Below, one piece after another: positions 11,350 through 24,266 of a stretch of DNA of 48,410 nucleotides. Position 1 is the stretch's first letter. Every line of letters starts with the position of its first letter. The DNA comes from Clostridia bacterium. GTDB taxonomy: Bacteria; Bacillota; Clostridia; TANB77; CAG-508. The notes under the pieces are model-generated. The model saw only the letters and a list, made by a program, of their open reading frames with translations, did not search any database and was not told the DNA's origin. A program made the translations under genes and the position numbers. Location of the stretch: positions 1 to 48,410 of the forward strand of contig JAAWDU010000063.1 of NCBI GenBank assembly GCA_022793905.1. Direction: 5' to 3'.

Positions 11350-12466
11350 ATGAAAGCTATAATTGCTTGCGCAGGAACAGGGGGGCATATAAACCCAGGA
11401 ATTGCAATTGCAAACAAGATTAAAGAAAAAGATAATACATCAGAGATTTTATTTATTGGAACAGATAGAGGATTGGAAAAAGATTTGATTCCAAGAGCTG
11501 GATATAATTTACAAACAATAGATGCATATGGGTTAAGTAAAGAAATTAGTGTAAATAATTTAAAAAAAATCATAAAAACAATTAGGGGGTTTTCACAAAG
11601 CAAAAAAATCATAAAGGAATTTAAACCAGATATAGTGATAGGTACAGGAGGTTATATTTGCGGTGCGGTCATTACATCCGCAAATAAGCTAAAAATACCT
11701 ACTATGTTACATGAAAGCAATGCTTTTCCAGGAAAAGCTGTGAAGATGTTATTAAAAAGAACAGATGTAGTAATGGTAAGTTTTGAAGAAGCAAAAAAAA
11801 GACTTCCTAAAGCAAAAAAGGTAGTAGTTACAGGAACACCAGTTAAGAGTTTAAAGAAAGAACTTAGTTTATCAGAGAAAATTGCATTAAAAGAAAAGTA
11901 CAAATTAAATCCAGCAAAACCAAGTATATTAGCATTTGGGGGAAGCCAAGGTGCAAAAGTTATTAATGATGCTGTAATAGATATTGCAGCAAAAAAATTA
12001 AATAGAAACTATCAAATATTACTTTCAAGTGGACAAAAACAATATGATTATGTAAAAGAAGAGCTTAAGAAAAAAGGACTAAAAATAGACAATTTAGAAC
12101 GGTATAAGAGTAGTACCATATATGTATGAACTTTCCGAGGTAATGAGTGCATGTGATATAATATGTTCAAGGGCAGGCGCAATTACAATAACAGAAATTG
12201 CAAATCTTGGAAAACCATCTATACTTATTCCACTTCCTAATGTTTCACATAATCATCAGCAATATAATGCTGAGGTTTTAGAAAATCTAGAAGCGGCAAA
12301 AATCATACAAAATAGTAATCTTAATGCAGAAACCTTAAATTTTCAAATAGAAGAGATATTAAAAAAAGGTATTTTAGAAAAAATGGGAGAAAACGCGAGA
12401 AAAGCTTCTCACATTAATGCTCAAGAAAAAATATATAAAGAAATAATAAGCTTGATAAAAAGGTAA
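11350..12466 (+). CDS. murG: UDP-GlcNAc:lipid I/II GlcNAc transferase MurG
   Basis: ACAGTGGHINPGIAIA, ILAFGGSQGAKVIND, SRAGAITITEI. Skip at C12100 (NLE-GIRVVPYMYELSEVMSACD). Confidence 0.95.
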
Positions 12467-12475
12467 TTAAAAAGT

Positions 12476-15163
12476 ATGAAAAATAGAAAAATAAATAGTA
12501 TTTTAAATTTAGATATAGATAATGAAAAAGTAAAAAAGATAGGTCTTTATGGACTATCTTTCTTTATACCTTTTTTTATAATAATGGGAATAATAAGTAT
12601 ACTTGGAATATATCCATTTGGAAGCAAAATGTATATACCGTTTGATGCATATGAACAGTATACATCTTTTTTTGGGCTTTTTAGAAATCTTTTTTTTGGA
12701 GAGGCAGATATATTTTATTCTCTAGGAAAAACTATTGGTGGTGAAATATATAGCATATTCACCTATTATTTGTTAAGTCCATTTAATTTGATTGCCATAT
12801 TTTTTAAAAAAGAGTATATGGTAGTTTGTTATTATTTCATAGTTTTTATAAAAATGTCTTCAGCTGGGACAAGCTTTTTTTGGTATCTAAATAAAAAAAC
12901 AGGGATAAAAGCTACTAATTTAATTTTTGGAACAATGTATGCACTTTCAAGTGCAAGTATAACATATGGAATTAATATGATGTGGTTAGACAGTTTAATA
13001 TTAATGCCAATAATAGCAATAGGAATAGAAAAAATTACAAAAAAAGAATCTCCTATTTTATATGCAATTTCACTTGCTATATGCTTGATTACAAACTACT
13101 ATATGGGATTTATTGTATGTATATTTTCACTTATATATTTTACATATATATTATTAATAGAAGAAAAAAGAGATATAAAAAAAATAGAATTTTCATTTAA
13201 GATTACAGATGAAACAAAAGAAATGTTAAGAAAATTTAGAGTTTTTATCATTTTTTCACTAATTGCAGTTTTAATTGCAAGTATAGTTTTAATACCTTCA
13301 TTTGTAGGAATACAAGAAGGTAGAGCTAATGCTACAAAAATGGGACTTAGACTAGTTCCAAATTTTGAAATACAAGACTTTATAGGTAAATTCTTTACAA
13401 ATTCGTTTAATATAGGTGAAATGGGAAATACAGGAATGCCACCAGTATTTTGTGGAGTATTAGCAAATTTTTTAATTATATTATATTTTATTAATAAAAA
13501 AATTTCTTTAAGAGAAAAAATCTGTACATCTGTAGTTTTTGCAATATTTGCACTAAGTTTTTATGTAGAAGGATTTAATTTATTATGGGTTATGGGAAAT
13601 AATCCAGCATGCTTTAAATACAGATATGCATTTTTCTTTGCTTTCTTGTATATAATAATAGCTCATAAATCATTCGAAAATTTAAAAAGTGGCATTTCTA
13701 GCAAAAAGATATTAATTACTACTTTAATATATGAGATGTTTCGGAGTTTTTGTATTAAGCCAACATTTAGAAATAATTAAACCAGAGTTTGTTAAATTAG
13801 ATATGGTGCTAATTTTATTATTATGCATTATTTTAGAAATATACAAGTTAAATTTTGAAAAAATAAAAGCAAATGAGTTTTTAAAAAAACATGGTATTAC
13901 AATTTTTGGAACTTTATTACTTGTATTAAGTTCATTGAATTTAGCTATAAATACAAGTGACAGTATTAACATATTAAAAGAGGGATTTGGAAAGGAAATG
14001 TCAATTGAAGATACAGTTAATGCTACTAACCATTATAATAATTTATATTTAAAATTAAGAGAATATGATAATAGCCTTTATAGAATAGAACAAAAAAATA
14101 ATATATCTATAAATGATAGTATTACGTTTGAATTTAATGGGATAGCACATTCATCTTCAACTTATTCAAAAAAAACATATGATTTCTTGAAAAAAATTGG
14201 ATATTCATACCAACATGTTGTTATTTCTTCAGATGGAGGGAATACAAAAGCTATGGATATGTTACTTGGAGTTAAATATTTATTTGGAGGAAATGGAATC
14301 ACAGATAATAAAGGCTATGAAAAAATAGAATTAGATGAAAAAATAAATGTATATAAAAATCCATATGCATTAAGTTTGGCGTTTCGGAGCAAATAAAAAT
14401 ATAGAAAAAGAAATTATGGATTATGAAGGAAATGCATTTTTTGCACAAAATGAGATACTTAAAAATATTACAGGATTAAAAGAAGATATTTTTGAAGAGC
14501 ATGTAGGTAATATTGTAGAAAAACTTGAAAACATGAATGCAAATAATGGAGCATATAGACCTATTCGGACCAAATGCAAAAGTTATTTATGAAATAGAAG
14601 CAGAAAAAGAAGAAGAAATATATTTATATATTGCATATGGTGTGGGATTTGAAAATGTGAATGTGTATGTAAATGGAGAAAAGGCAGGCGGTAAATATTA
14701 TGGCAATTATAATAAAATGATTCAATTAGGAAAACATAAAAAAGGAGAAAAAATAAGAATAGAATTTACAACACCACTTGAGGAATTCAGAATAAATAAA
14801 GTCTATATATGTTACGAAAATGACGTTATATTGGGGAAATACTATGAAAGATTATATAATAATCAAGTTGATTTAAAAAGAAGCTCAAACAGCAAATATG
14901 AAGGCGTGGTAGATATAAAAAATGGTAATGACTATATAATATTTACTATTCCATATGATGAAGGGTGGAATATAAAAATAGATGGAAAAAAGACCGATAA
15001 AATAGAAACTCAAGACGCACTTATGGCAGTAAAATGCAGTGAGGGTTCTCATAAAATAGAAATGAATTTTACACCAAAGGGCTTTAAATTAGGTACAATA
15101 ATTAGTTTTGTTGGAATTATAATATTAGCTATATATAAATTACGTTACAGAAATACTATATGA
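12476..15163 (+). CDS. YfhO-family multi-pass membrane protein
   Basis: Long hydrophobic ORF, PFDAYEQYTSFFGLFRNLFFGEADIFYSLGKTIGG. Skips at C13742 (EMF-GVFVLSQ), C14385 (LAF-GANKNIEK), C14566 (RPI-GPNAKVIYE). Confidence 0.85.
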
Positions 15164-15242
15164 TATTAGTGGTAATTTAAAGTTTGAATACAATTACAAA
15201 TAGCAAATGAATATTAATATTTTAACAAATTTTGTAAATTTC

Positions 15243-15271
15243 TTGACTTATAAAAAAAACTAAGATAAAAT
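15243..15271 (+). promoter_or_regulatory. Putative sigma70 promoter of topA
   Basis: TTGACT - 17 nt - TAAAAT. Confidence 0.65.
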
Positions 15272-15284
15272 AGCAAAAAAAGAA

Positions 15285-17274
15285 ATGGAGGTAAAAAAAT
15301 TGGCTGATAAATTAATAATTGTTGAGTCACCTGCTAAAGCAAATACAATAAAGAAATTTTTGGGTGGAAGTACAAAGGTAGTTGCTTCTATGGGACATAT
15401 TAGAGACCTTCCAAAATCAAAACTAGGTATAAATATAGAAAATGATTTCGAACCAGAATATATAAATATTAGAGGAAAGGGAGATTTAATAAAATCATTA
15501 AAAAAAGAGGCTTCTAAGGCAAAAAAAGTATATCTTGCAACTGACCCTGACCGTGAAGGTGAAGCAATTGCATGGCATTTAGCACATATACTTAATTTGA
15601 ATGAAAAAGAAACAAATAGAGTTACATTTAATGAAATTACAAAAAATGCAGTGCAAGATGCTATAAAAAATCCAAGAACTTTAGATAAAAATTTAATAGA
15701 TGCACAGCAAGCGAGAAGAGTACTTGATAGAATTGTTGGCTACCAAATAAGTCCATTACTTTGGAAAAAAGTTAGAAGAGGACTTTCAGCAGGACGTGTG
15801 CAATCAGTTGCTGTAAAATTAATAGTAGAAAGAGAAGAAGAAATAGAAAAGTTTATTCCAGAAGAATATTGGAATATTTATGCTAAACTTTCTAAAGGAA
15901 AATCTAAATTTGAAGCAAAATTTGTTGGACAAAATGGGAAAAAGCAAGAATTAAAAAATGAGGAGCAAGTAAATAAAATATTAAAAGATATTGGAAATGA
16001 AAAATTTATTGTGAAAAATATTAAAAAAAGTGAAAAAAAGAGGAAGCCATCTCCTCCTTTTACTACAAGTACAATGCAACAAGAAGCATCAAGAAAAATT
16101 AATTTCACATTAAAAAAGACAATGTCAGTTGCCCAAGGTTTGTATGAAGGATTAAAAATTGAAGGAAAAGGTCATATAGGTTTAATAACTTACATGAGAA
16201 CAGATTCTACAAGAATTTCAGAAGTTGCAAGAGAAATGGCAAAGAAGCAAATAGAAGAAAGCTTTGGAAAAGAATATTATGAAAATAGATATTATAAGAC
16301 AAAAGCTGATTCGCAAGATGCTCATGAAGCGATAAGACCAACATATGTGGAACTCACACCAGACAGCATAAAAAGTAGTTTGACAAATGACCAATATAAG
16401 CTATATAAATTAATATATAATAGATTTATTGCGAGCCAAATGTCAGAAGCAAAATTTGATACTGTTTCAGTAGATATAGGAGCAGGAGCATATGATTTTA
16501 AAGCAAATGGGCAAACTTTAAAATTTAAAGGATTCATGGCAGTTTATGTAGAAGGAAAAGAAGAAGCAGATGAACAAATTCCAGAGCTTACAATAGGAGA
16601 GGAAATAAAAAAAGATAAAATAGAACCAAAACAGAGTTTTACAGAGCCACCACCACGTTATACAGAAGCGAGCTTGGTAAAGTCACTTGAAGAGAAAGGG
16701 ATAGGAAGACCAAGTACTTATTCTCCAACAATTACTACAATATTAGAAAGAAGATATATAGAAAAAGAACAAAAACAGTTAGTTCCAACTGAATTAGGAA
16801 AATTAGTAAATGATTTATTGATACACAATTTTAATGATATAGTAAATGTGGATTTTACAGCAGAAATAGAGAAAAATTTTGATATGATAGCAGATGGAAA
16901 GGAAGAATGGAAAAAAGCAATAAGAGAATTTTATGGACCATTCGAGAATGAATTAAAAAAAGCACAAGAAGAAATTGATAAAATAGAAATAAAAGAAGAA
17001 GTTTCAGATGTACCATGCGATATATGCGGTAAAATGATGATTATAAAATATGGTAGATATGGAAAGTTCTTAGCATGCCCTCGGATATCCAGAATGTAAA
17101 AATACAAAACCCATTATAGAAACTATAGAAGAATTATGCCCAAAATGTGGAGGGAAGATTATAGTTAAAAAGAGTAAAAAGGGCAGAAAATTCTATGTTT
17201 GTGAGAATAATCCTAAAGAAAATTGTGATTATATATCATGGAACAAACCAAAAAAAGAAGAAGAAAAAAAATAA
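15285..17274 (+). CDS. topA: DNA topoisomerase I
   Basis: LIIVESPAKANTIKKFLG, LATDPDREGEAIAWHL, GLITYMRTDSTRIS, GIGRPSTYSPTI. Skip at C17082 restores the Zn-ribbon tail ACP-GYPECKNTKPI...; start may instead be TTG ~15300. Confidence 0.96.
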
Positions 17275-17483
17275 ATATTACAAAAATATTACAAAACATT
17301 TACAGTTGTGTTACAATTGTTGAAAATATATTGACTTTTGCAAAAAAAATTATAAAATATAATCATAATATGATAGTAATGAGAAAAAATGCGCAAAAAA
17401 TGTAATATGTACAAAAATTTTCAAGTATTAAATGTTGGTATTTGTAAAATATAAAATAAAAATAAAATACAAAGGAGAAGAAA

Positions 17484-19112
17484 ATGGCAAGCTGTTTAGG
17501 ATTATATATAGAAGACAATATAATTAAATATGCAAAAGTGACAAAAGATAATGATGTAGTCAAGATTGATTCATTTGGAATAAAGTTTTATGACAGATTA
17601 AATGAAGCTATCGAACAAGTCATAGAAGAAACTTATAGCTTTAAAACGCCAATAAGCATAAACACGCCAAATGAAACATATAACTACTTTTATATCTTTA
17701 ATTTGCTTAATAAAAAAGATATGCATAGTTATATCAATACAGAGTTTGAATCAATATGTTTTGAAAAAGAATTACACGCAGAGAGTTTTGAGACAAGATA
17801 TGTTCTAGTAGATGATTTAGAAGATAAAGAGAAAGTAAAAGCAATTCATATTTCTGCAAATAGAGGAGAGCTTGCTAAAAGAGCAGAATTGTTAGGAAAA
17901 TATAAATTAAATTGTATATCACCAATCGCAATTGATATTTCAAATTTGCTTGAAATTAATAAAAGTGAAAATTTAGAGAATATGGCTATTGTAAATATTG
18001 AAGGAACTACAACAGTAACATCAATAATACAACAAAAAATTTATGAAATTAATACAATAGATGCGGGTATTACAGATATTTTAGCAAGAATTAATGCAAA
18101 GGAAAATTCATATGCTAAAGCTTATGAAATATGTAAAAATTCAACGATATATACATCTGAAGGTAAAGAATTGCAATATGAAGAAAATGCATATTTAGAT
18201 GATATTATGCCAACTTTATATAAAATTGTAGGACAGGTAAAAAAGATATTAAACGACAGTTTAAATAAAATAGATAAAATTTATATAACAGGTATGGCAT
18301 CTGTAATAAATAATATTGACATTTATTTTCAAGAATATTTAGAAGATGTACAATGTGAAATTTTAAGACCATATTTTATACGTTCAGTAGGAACAGAGTT
18401 AAATATAAAAGATTATATTGAAGTAAACTCTGCAATTGCTTTAGCACTTCAGGGAGTTGGAGATGGCTTAAAAGGAATCAATTTCAAGAAAGAATCAATG
18501 GGAGATAAGCTTCCGGATTGGATGACATTAGAAATTGGTGGAAAAGGTAAAAAAAACGGTGGAGCTAGTTATGGAGATGGCTTTAGTTTTAGCTTAAAAG
18601 GAGCACTGACAGATAGTGAAAGAGGACTTATAAAGGGAGCTGTTGGAATATTATTATTAATAGTAATTTATGTAGTTTTATCATCAGTCTTAAATAATGA
18701 AATGCAGAAAAAACTAGACGAGGTTTCTGTTGAAAGTCAGAGAGTTACTCAGCAAGAAAGTGCTATGAATACTGACAAAAAACATGTAGATGACAAAAAA
18801 GCAGAATATACAGAACTTATAAAAGCAATAGAAGAAAAAACACAAATGGATACTGAAAGCAAAAGATTAAAATATTCAGTTCCTACACTACTAAATAAAA
18901 TAATGTATTCGATACCTGCAAATGTACAGTTAACATCAATTACCAATACAGGCTCAAAAATCACAATAATAGCTCAATCAGATAGATATGAGCAAATAGC
19001 TATGTTTGTTGCTAAATTAGATAAAGATGGAATACTTAGAAATGTAACAACAGACAAATCAAATAAACAAAGTGAAGTAGTTGTAGTAACTATAGAAGGA
19101 GAATTGCCATGA
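17484..19112 (+). CDS. Type IV pilus PilM-PilN-like fusion protein
   Basis: Actin-like PilM region followed by TM (GAVGILLLIVIYVVLSSVL) and PilN-like periplasmic region; position in pilus locus. Confidence 0.75.
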   Translation: MASCLGLYIEDNIIKYAKVTKDNDVVKIDSFGIKFYDRLNEAIEQVIEETYSFKTPISINTPNETYNYFYIFNLLNKKDMHSYINTEFESICFEKELHAESFETRYVLVDDLEDKEKVKAIHISANRGELAKRAELLGKYKLNCISPIAIDISNLLEINKSENLENMAIVNIEGTTTVTSIIQQKIYEINTIDAGITDILARINAKENSYAKAYEICKNSTIYTSEGKELQYEENAYLDDIMPTLYKIVGQVKKILNDSLNKIDKIYITGMASVINNIDIYFQEYLEDVQCEILRPYFIRSVGTELNIKDYIEVNSAIALALQGVGDGLKGINFKKESMGDKLPDWMTLEIGGKGKKNGGASYGDGFSFSLKGALTDSERGLIKGAVGILLLIVIYVVLSSVLNNEMQKKLDEVSVESQRVTQQESAMNTDKKHVDDKKAEYTELIKAIEEKTQMDTESKRLKYSVPTLLNKIMYSIPANVQLTSITNTGSKITIIAQSDRYEQIAMFVAKLDKDGILRNVTTDKSNKQSEVVVVTIEGELP

Positions 19113-19897
19113 GAAAAGTTTTGATATCTATATTATTAGTTATTTTACTTGCAGGGTTTGTTCTAATGGTTATCTCGGGGTTAGAAATAGCAGGAATGAA
19201 AGTTGGATATTCAGTGAAAGAAATAATGGACAAGAATGACCAATTAGATAGAGACATAATAGGGCTAAGAGATAAAATACAAAAAGAATATGAAGTAGCA
19301 AGAGGAAATTTAGATAAAAGCTTCAAAGATTTACAAAATGAAAAACAGTCATATGAGAAAGCAGTTGCATATGTTTCAGATGAAGATCGTCAGACAGCAA
19401 CTACAGTAGAAAGATATAAAATAGATTATTTATGGACAAAGATAGGTCTTGGTGCAACTACTAATAATTTGGTAATGAAAGCAGATTTATCAAATGGTTC
19501 ATCAGGTGTTGAAAACCAATATAATATGGCTTTCACAGTAATTGGTGAATATTTATCAATATCAGAATTTATCTATGGAATAGAAAAAGATGATACATTA
19601 GGATTTAGAATAGAAGAATTTGCAGTTGTTCCTTATTCAGAAAATGACTTACAAGCTACATTTATAATTAAAAACATTGATATAGATCCAACATCACTAA
19701 CAAATGCAAGTTCAGTTTCAACAGGAACAGTTACAAATAATCCAAATGACCAAACTGACCCAAATGCTGATGCAGATGTAAGACAAATAGGTGGAGTTAC
19801 AGTTATGAGTGATTATGATGATCCTACAAGAAATCCAAATGCAAATAAAGTAACAAATAATACAGTAGGCACAAATTCTATAGATAACAATGTATAA
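19109..19897 (+). CDS. PilO-like pilus assembly protein
   Basis: N-terminal TM plus coiled-coil, adjacent to PilM/N. Confidence 0.6.
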   Translation: MRKVLISILLVILLAGFVLMVISGLEIAGMKVGYSVKEIMDKNDQLDRDIIGLRDKIQKEYEVARGNLDKSFKDLQNEKQSYEKAVAYVSDEDRQTATTVERYKIDYLWTKIGLGATTNNLVMKADLSNGSSGVENQYNMAFTVIGEYLSISEFIYGIEKDDTLGFRIEEFAVVPYSENDLQATFIIKNIDIDPTSLTNASSVSTGTVTNNPNDQTDPNADADVRQIGGVTVMSDYDDPTRNPNANKVTNNTVGTNSIDNNV

Positions 19898-19922
19898 AAA
19901 ACAAAAGGAGGAATAAAACAAA

Positions 19923-20345
19923 ATGGTTAAATCAATAATAAAAGAAATTATAATCATATTACTATTATTACTTGCAGTTATACTTGCACTTGGTGTATTA
20001 TTTTATGATTATATTCCAAATAATAAAGTGGTACCAAAGGTTTCTACTTACAAAACAGCAGACAGTGTAGCAAAAGAAATAGAAGAAAATGTTACAGAGC
20101 AGGAACCTACAATCCAAAGATACGAGATCACAGCAGATGATTTACAAGATCTTAAACAAACAAAAGTATATAATCAAGGTAAAGTAAATCCATTTTCTAC
20201 TTATGCAGATCCAACACCAGATCCAGAAGCAAATAATGTAACAAATACAAATACAAATTCAAATTCTGGTACTTCAATAAATACAAATGTACAAGGTGGA
20301 AATTCTGCAGGTGATACTTACTATAAGAACACAGGTACTAAATAG
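19923..20345 (+). CDS. Small membrane-anchored pilus-locus protein
   Basis: N-terminal TM, Asn/Thr-rich tail, RBS upstream. Confidence 0.5.
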   Translation: MVKSIIKEIIIILLLLLAVILALGVLFYDYIPNNKVVPKVSTYKTADSVAKEIEENVTEQEPTIQRYEITADDLQDLKQTKVYNQGKVNPFSTYADPTPDPEANNVTNTNTNSNSGTSINTNVQGGNSAGDTYYKNTGTK

Positions 20346-20432
20346 AAGTGGAAAAAATCCACAAAAGATTAAATAGGTTATATTTATTAAATTAAATATA
20401 TACACACAAATTTTTATAAGGAGGAGTTTTTT

Positions 20433-20678
20433 ATGTTAAGAGAAGAAAGAGGTATTACTTTAGTTGCTTTAATGATTACAATAATTGTATTAATTATCTT
20501 AGCAGCAGTTACAATTATGAGCTTAACAGAAAGCAACATAATCAATACAGCAGTTAATGGTACACTTAACTATGCAAATTCTCAAAGTTGGGAAATCAAT
20601 GAACTTGCTAAAACAGATGATATGTTAAACAAAAAAGTTCAAAAAATTGAAGAATATATTTCAAAACAACCACAATAA
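20433..20678 (+). CDS. Type IV pilin-like protein
   Basis: ERGITLVALMITIIVLIILAAVTIMSL type III prepilin-like N-terminus. Confidence 0.85.
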   Translation: MLREERGITLVALMITIIVLIILAAVTIMSLTESNIINTAVNGTLNYANSQSWEINELAKTDDMLNKKVQKIEEYISKQPQ

Positions 20679-20762
20679 TAGTAGAAGCATAGTTTTACGG
20701 ATATGTTAACGACGTAAAAAAGTAAGATAGATCATGTTGAAAATTGATCAAAAGTACAACTA

Positions 20763-20795
20763 AGGCATATACATTAATTTCTAATGTATATGCCT
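20763..20795. terminator. Strong hairpin between pilin and prepilin peptidase genes
   Basis: AGGCATATACATTA-ATTTC-TAATGTATATGCCT, 14-bp perfect stem. Confidence 0.55.
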
Positions 20796-20836
20796 GAAAT
20801 TTTAAAAAACATATGACAAGGAGTTGAAAAAGCTTT

Positions 20837-21649
20837 ATGGAAATAATAATATATGTGCTAATATTTATTATGGGGGCTTTTTTCGGTAGTTTCTTTACTT
20901 TAGCTGTATATAGAATTCCATTAGGTTTAGATATTTTATATGAACATTCATTTTGTCCAAATTGTAATACAAAACTAAAGATGAAAGATTTAATACCAAT
21001 TATAAGTTATATATCAGTTGGCGGTAAATGCAGATATTGTAAGGAAAAAATAAGAATAAGATATCTTTTACTAGAAATATTATCTGGAACAGTATTTTTA
21101 GTGTTAGCACTTTCACTTAAACTCAATATATTAAATTTAACTGTAAATGAGATAATATGCTTTTTGTTTTCTATTTGTTATATTGCTTCTTTATTTATTA
21201 TTGCAGGGATAGACAAAGAAAAAATACAAATTCAAAAATCTGTACTATTATTCAATTTAATACTTTCAGTCTTATTTATGATATATGTATGTATATCAAA
21301 AAGTGGACAAGTTATATATACATATATCATATTATTAGCTTTGAGCATTTTATTGCTGACATTAGACATCTGGTTTTTAAAGAAAAACCTGCATGAAAAT
21401 TATACAATAGAAATACTAGCTCTCAGCTTAGGTATGATTGTGTTCTCTGGAGCAGAAGTCTATTATTATACAGTAGCTATAGCATTTCTTCTAATAGGGC
21501 TTAAGGGAATCTTTAACAAAATAACAACTATAAAAAAAAGGAAAGCTGTTATCAATACTGACAGAAATAAAGAATTAAAAATACCAGTAGCTTTTTATAT
21601 GTCAATTGCTAACATTTTTCTAATTATAATTTATAATTTCTTACGCTGA
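20837..21649 (+). CDS. Prepilin peptidase (A24 family)
   Basis: GAFFGSFFTLAVYRIPLG, CPNCNTKLKMKDLIPIISYISVGGKCRYCKEKI. Confidence 0.92.
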   Translation: MEIIIYVLIFIMGAFFGSFFTLAVYRIPLGLDILYEHSFCPNCNTKLKMKDLIPIISYISVGGKCRYCKEKIRIRYLLLEILSGTVFLVLALSLKLNILNLTVNEIICFLFSICYIASLFIIAGIDKEKIQIQKSVLLFNLILSVLFMIYVCISKSGQVIYTYIILLALSILLLTLDIWFLKKNLHENYTIEILALSLGMIVFSGAEVYYYTVAIAFLLIGLKGIFNKITTIKKRKAVINTDRNKELKIPVAFYMSIANIFLIIIYNFLR

Positions 21650-21664
21650 GTTTAAGGAGATATA

Positions 21665-22099
21665 ATGAAAACAAATTTAAAAAAACAAAAAGGTTTTACA
21701 ACAGTTGATATGACAATTGCAATGCTTGTAATAATAATATTTGTATCAATAGTTGCATCAGTTTCCTATAGTGTATATTCAACATCAACAGAAGCAACAA
21801 GAACAGCAGCTGCACTTAATTATGCAGTAGATATATTTGAGTGTATAGGAGCTTTAGATTTTGATAATGTTACTATAAATAGAATACAAAGTAGACTTCC
21901 AGATCTAAATATGACAATTGAGGCAAATTCAAATGGGGTTACAAAGGGAAAAATTAAGAAAGGGTATGATTATACCTTAACTATAGAAGATCCAAAAGGC
22001 GATGGATATGTAAAACTTATCACACTTGAAATTGAATATAAAGTTTCAGCAAAAAATACACAAAAAATGACTTTACAAAGACTCAAAGCAAATGCTTAA
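21665..22099 (+). CDS. Pilin-like protein
   Basis: KGFTTVDMTIAMLVIIIFVSIVASVSYSVYS. Confidence 0.8.
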   Translation: MKTNLKKQKGFTTVDMTIAMLVIIIFVSIVASVSYSVYSTSTEATRTAAALNYAVDIFECIGALDFDNVTINRIQSRLPDLNMTIEANSNGVTKGKIKKGYDYTLTIEDPKGDGYVKLITLEIEYKVSAKNTQKMTLQRLKANA

Positions 22100-22123
22100 A
22101 ACTAGCAAGAAAAGAGGTTACTT

Positions 22124-22562
22124 ATGAAAAAAGAAAAAGGTGTAACTCTGATTTCTTTAATTATATATGTTATAATGCTAACTTTTGCAATAGCTGGAAT
22201 ATCAGCAATAACATCATCTTTTTATAGCAATGTAAATGAGCTAGATGGTGATGCTAAAGGAGCAGTAGCTTTTTCAAAAATTAATATGTATCTTTTAAAA
22301 GACTTGAAATCAGAGGATGTAGAACTAGAAAGTGGTGGAAATAACAGAATTACTTTAAGAGTAAATGGAAAAACAATTAATTATAGAATTCAAGGACGGT
22401 TCACTTTATAGAGATAAAGTAAAAATATGTGATGATGTAAATGAAGCAGTAATAACTGCTAATAAAGGTACAGAGAAAAGCACAATTACATTAGATTTAA
22501 AAATAAAGAATTATAAAAAAAAGACAACATATATACTTGAACAAAAGATAGTAGAAACTTAA
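22124..22562 (+). CDS. Pseudopilin-like protein
   Basis: EKGVTLISLIIYVIMLTFAIAGISAITSSFYS. ORFs join by CGG skip at C22397 (YRIQG-GSLYRDKVKICDD). Confidence 0.8.
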
Positions 22563-22608
22563 GAAAAAAGATATTTTAGGAAAGCAAAAGAAAAGGAGGA
22601 TAAATACA

Positions 22609-24247
22609 ATGGACGTAAAGAGAAGGCAACCAATAGGAATTGAATTAGTTAAAAGAGGAGTAGTAACTCAAGAAGAAATTAGAGTAGCTCTTGATTATCA
22701 AAAAAACCATCCAGATGAAAAGCTTGGAGATATTATACATGATTTAAAACTTTGTGATGAAAGAAAATTATTAGAGGCAATTGGAGATATATTTGGAGAA
22801 AAAACTATGTTAATTAGATCACATGATATAAAAGTTCAAATAGATGAATTTATTTCTCCAGATGTTTTAAAACAAAATAGTGCAGTATTATTTGATGTAG
22901 AAGATCGGTAAAGCAATGGTATGTTTTGCTGATACAGCAAATAGAAGAGCAATAGATACAATACGATTATTACTCCTAAATAGAGGGCTTGTAATGGATA
23001 AATATATTACATTCAAGTCTAATATTGAAGAAATATTAAAAAATATGTCTGGAAAGGTTACAGACAAAATAGGAAGTGGCTCTGGAACAGATGTTACATC
23101 AATTGTAGATAGTATAATCAAAACAGGTATGGATAGAAGAGCGAGTGATATTCACTTTGAACCAATGGAAAATAAACTTAGAATTCGTTATAGAATAGAT
23201 GGAGAATTATTTGAAGTAGCAGAAATTTCAAAAGAAAAACAACCACAGGTAATAGGTAGATTAAAAGCAATTTCAAATATGCATCAAGAAAAACAAGAAG
23301 CACAAGATCGGAAGAATTACAATGTATCCAGATTATAATATTCGTGTATCTTCGCAAAAAAATATTTATGGAGAGAAATTTGTTTTAAGACTTTTAAAGA
23401 AGAATGCTAATGTTAGAGAAATTTTCGAATTAGGGTTTCCAAGGGATGAAAGACTTATAAAAGATAGTTTTGATAAGAAAAATAGTATTACAATAATGGC
23501 GGCACCAACTCGGAGAAGGTAAGACAACATCTTTATATAGTATAGTACAATATTTGAATAGATCAGAAATAAATATAACAACAATAGAAGATCCAGTAGA
23601 AATAAGAATTCCTGGATTAAATCAAATAGAAATAGATGCAAAAACATCTTTTATTGATTCATTAAGAACAGTTTTAAGACAAGATCCAGACATAATATTA
23701 GTAGGGGAGATAAGAGATAAAGAAACAGCTGAAATTGCTATGCAAGCAGGTCAAACAGGACATTATGTATTATCTACAATTCATACAATAGATGCAATTG
23801 AGGTAATAACAAGACTTAGAAAAATGGGAGTTTCTAACTACGATATTTCTAGTACACTAGCAACAGCTGTTTCACAAAGACTTGTTAGAAAGCTTTGTAA
23901 AAAATGTGCAAGAGAAAGAGATTTTACTCGGAGAAGAACTTGAATTTATACATTCAGTTGAAGAAAAAGATAATGTAAAGTTTAATTTAGAAGGAAAGAA
24001 AACTTATGATGCAGTTGGATGCAGTGAATGTAATAACATTGGATATTATGAGAGAATAGGTATTTTTGAAGTTTTAGTTTTAGATGAAGCTTTAAGAGAA
24101 CTAATAACAAACGATGCATCTACTTTCCAAATAAAAGAACAGGCAATGAAAGGAAATTATAGACCACTTATAGTAGATGGTATTGGTAAAGTATTAAGTG
24201 GAGAAACTAATATGCCTGAACTAAATAGAAAATTACGTATATATTAA
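22609..24247 (+). CDS. pilB: Type IV pilus assembly ATPase PilB
   Basis: ASDIHFEPMENKLRIRYRIDGEL, DPDIILVGEIRDKETAEIAMQAGQTGH. Skips at C22906, C23309, C23511, C23929; C23511 rebuilds Walker A AAPT-GEGKTT. Confidence 0.94.
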
Positions 24248-24266
24248 GAAATATGGAGGGAAAAAG

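Noticed and set aside
20679-20836. Possible c-di-GMP riboswitch upstream of the prepilin peptidase
   Set aside because: I could not identify the conserved GEMM core motifs; only a simple hairpin is visible.
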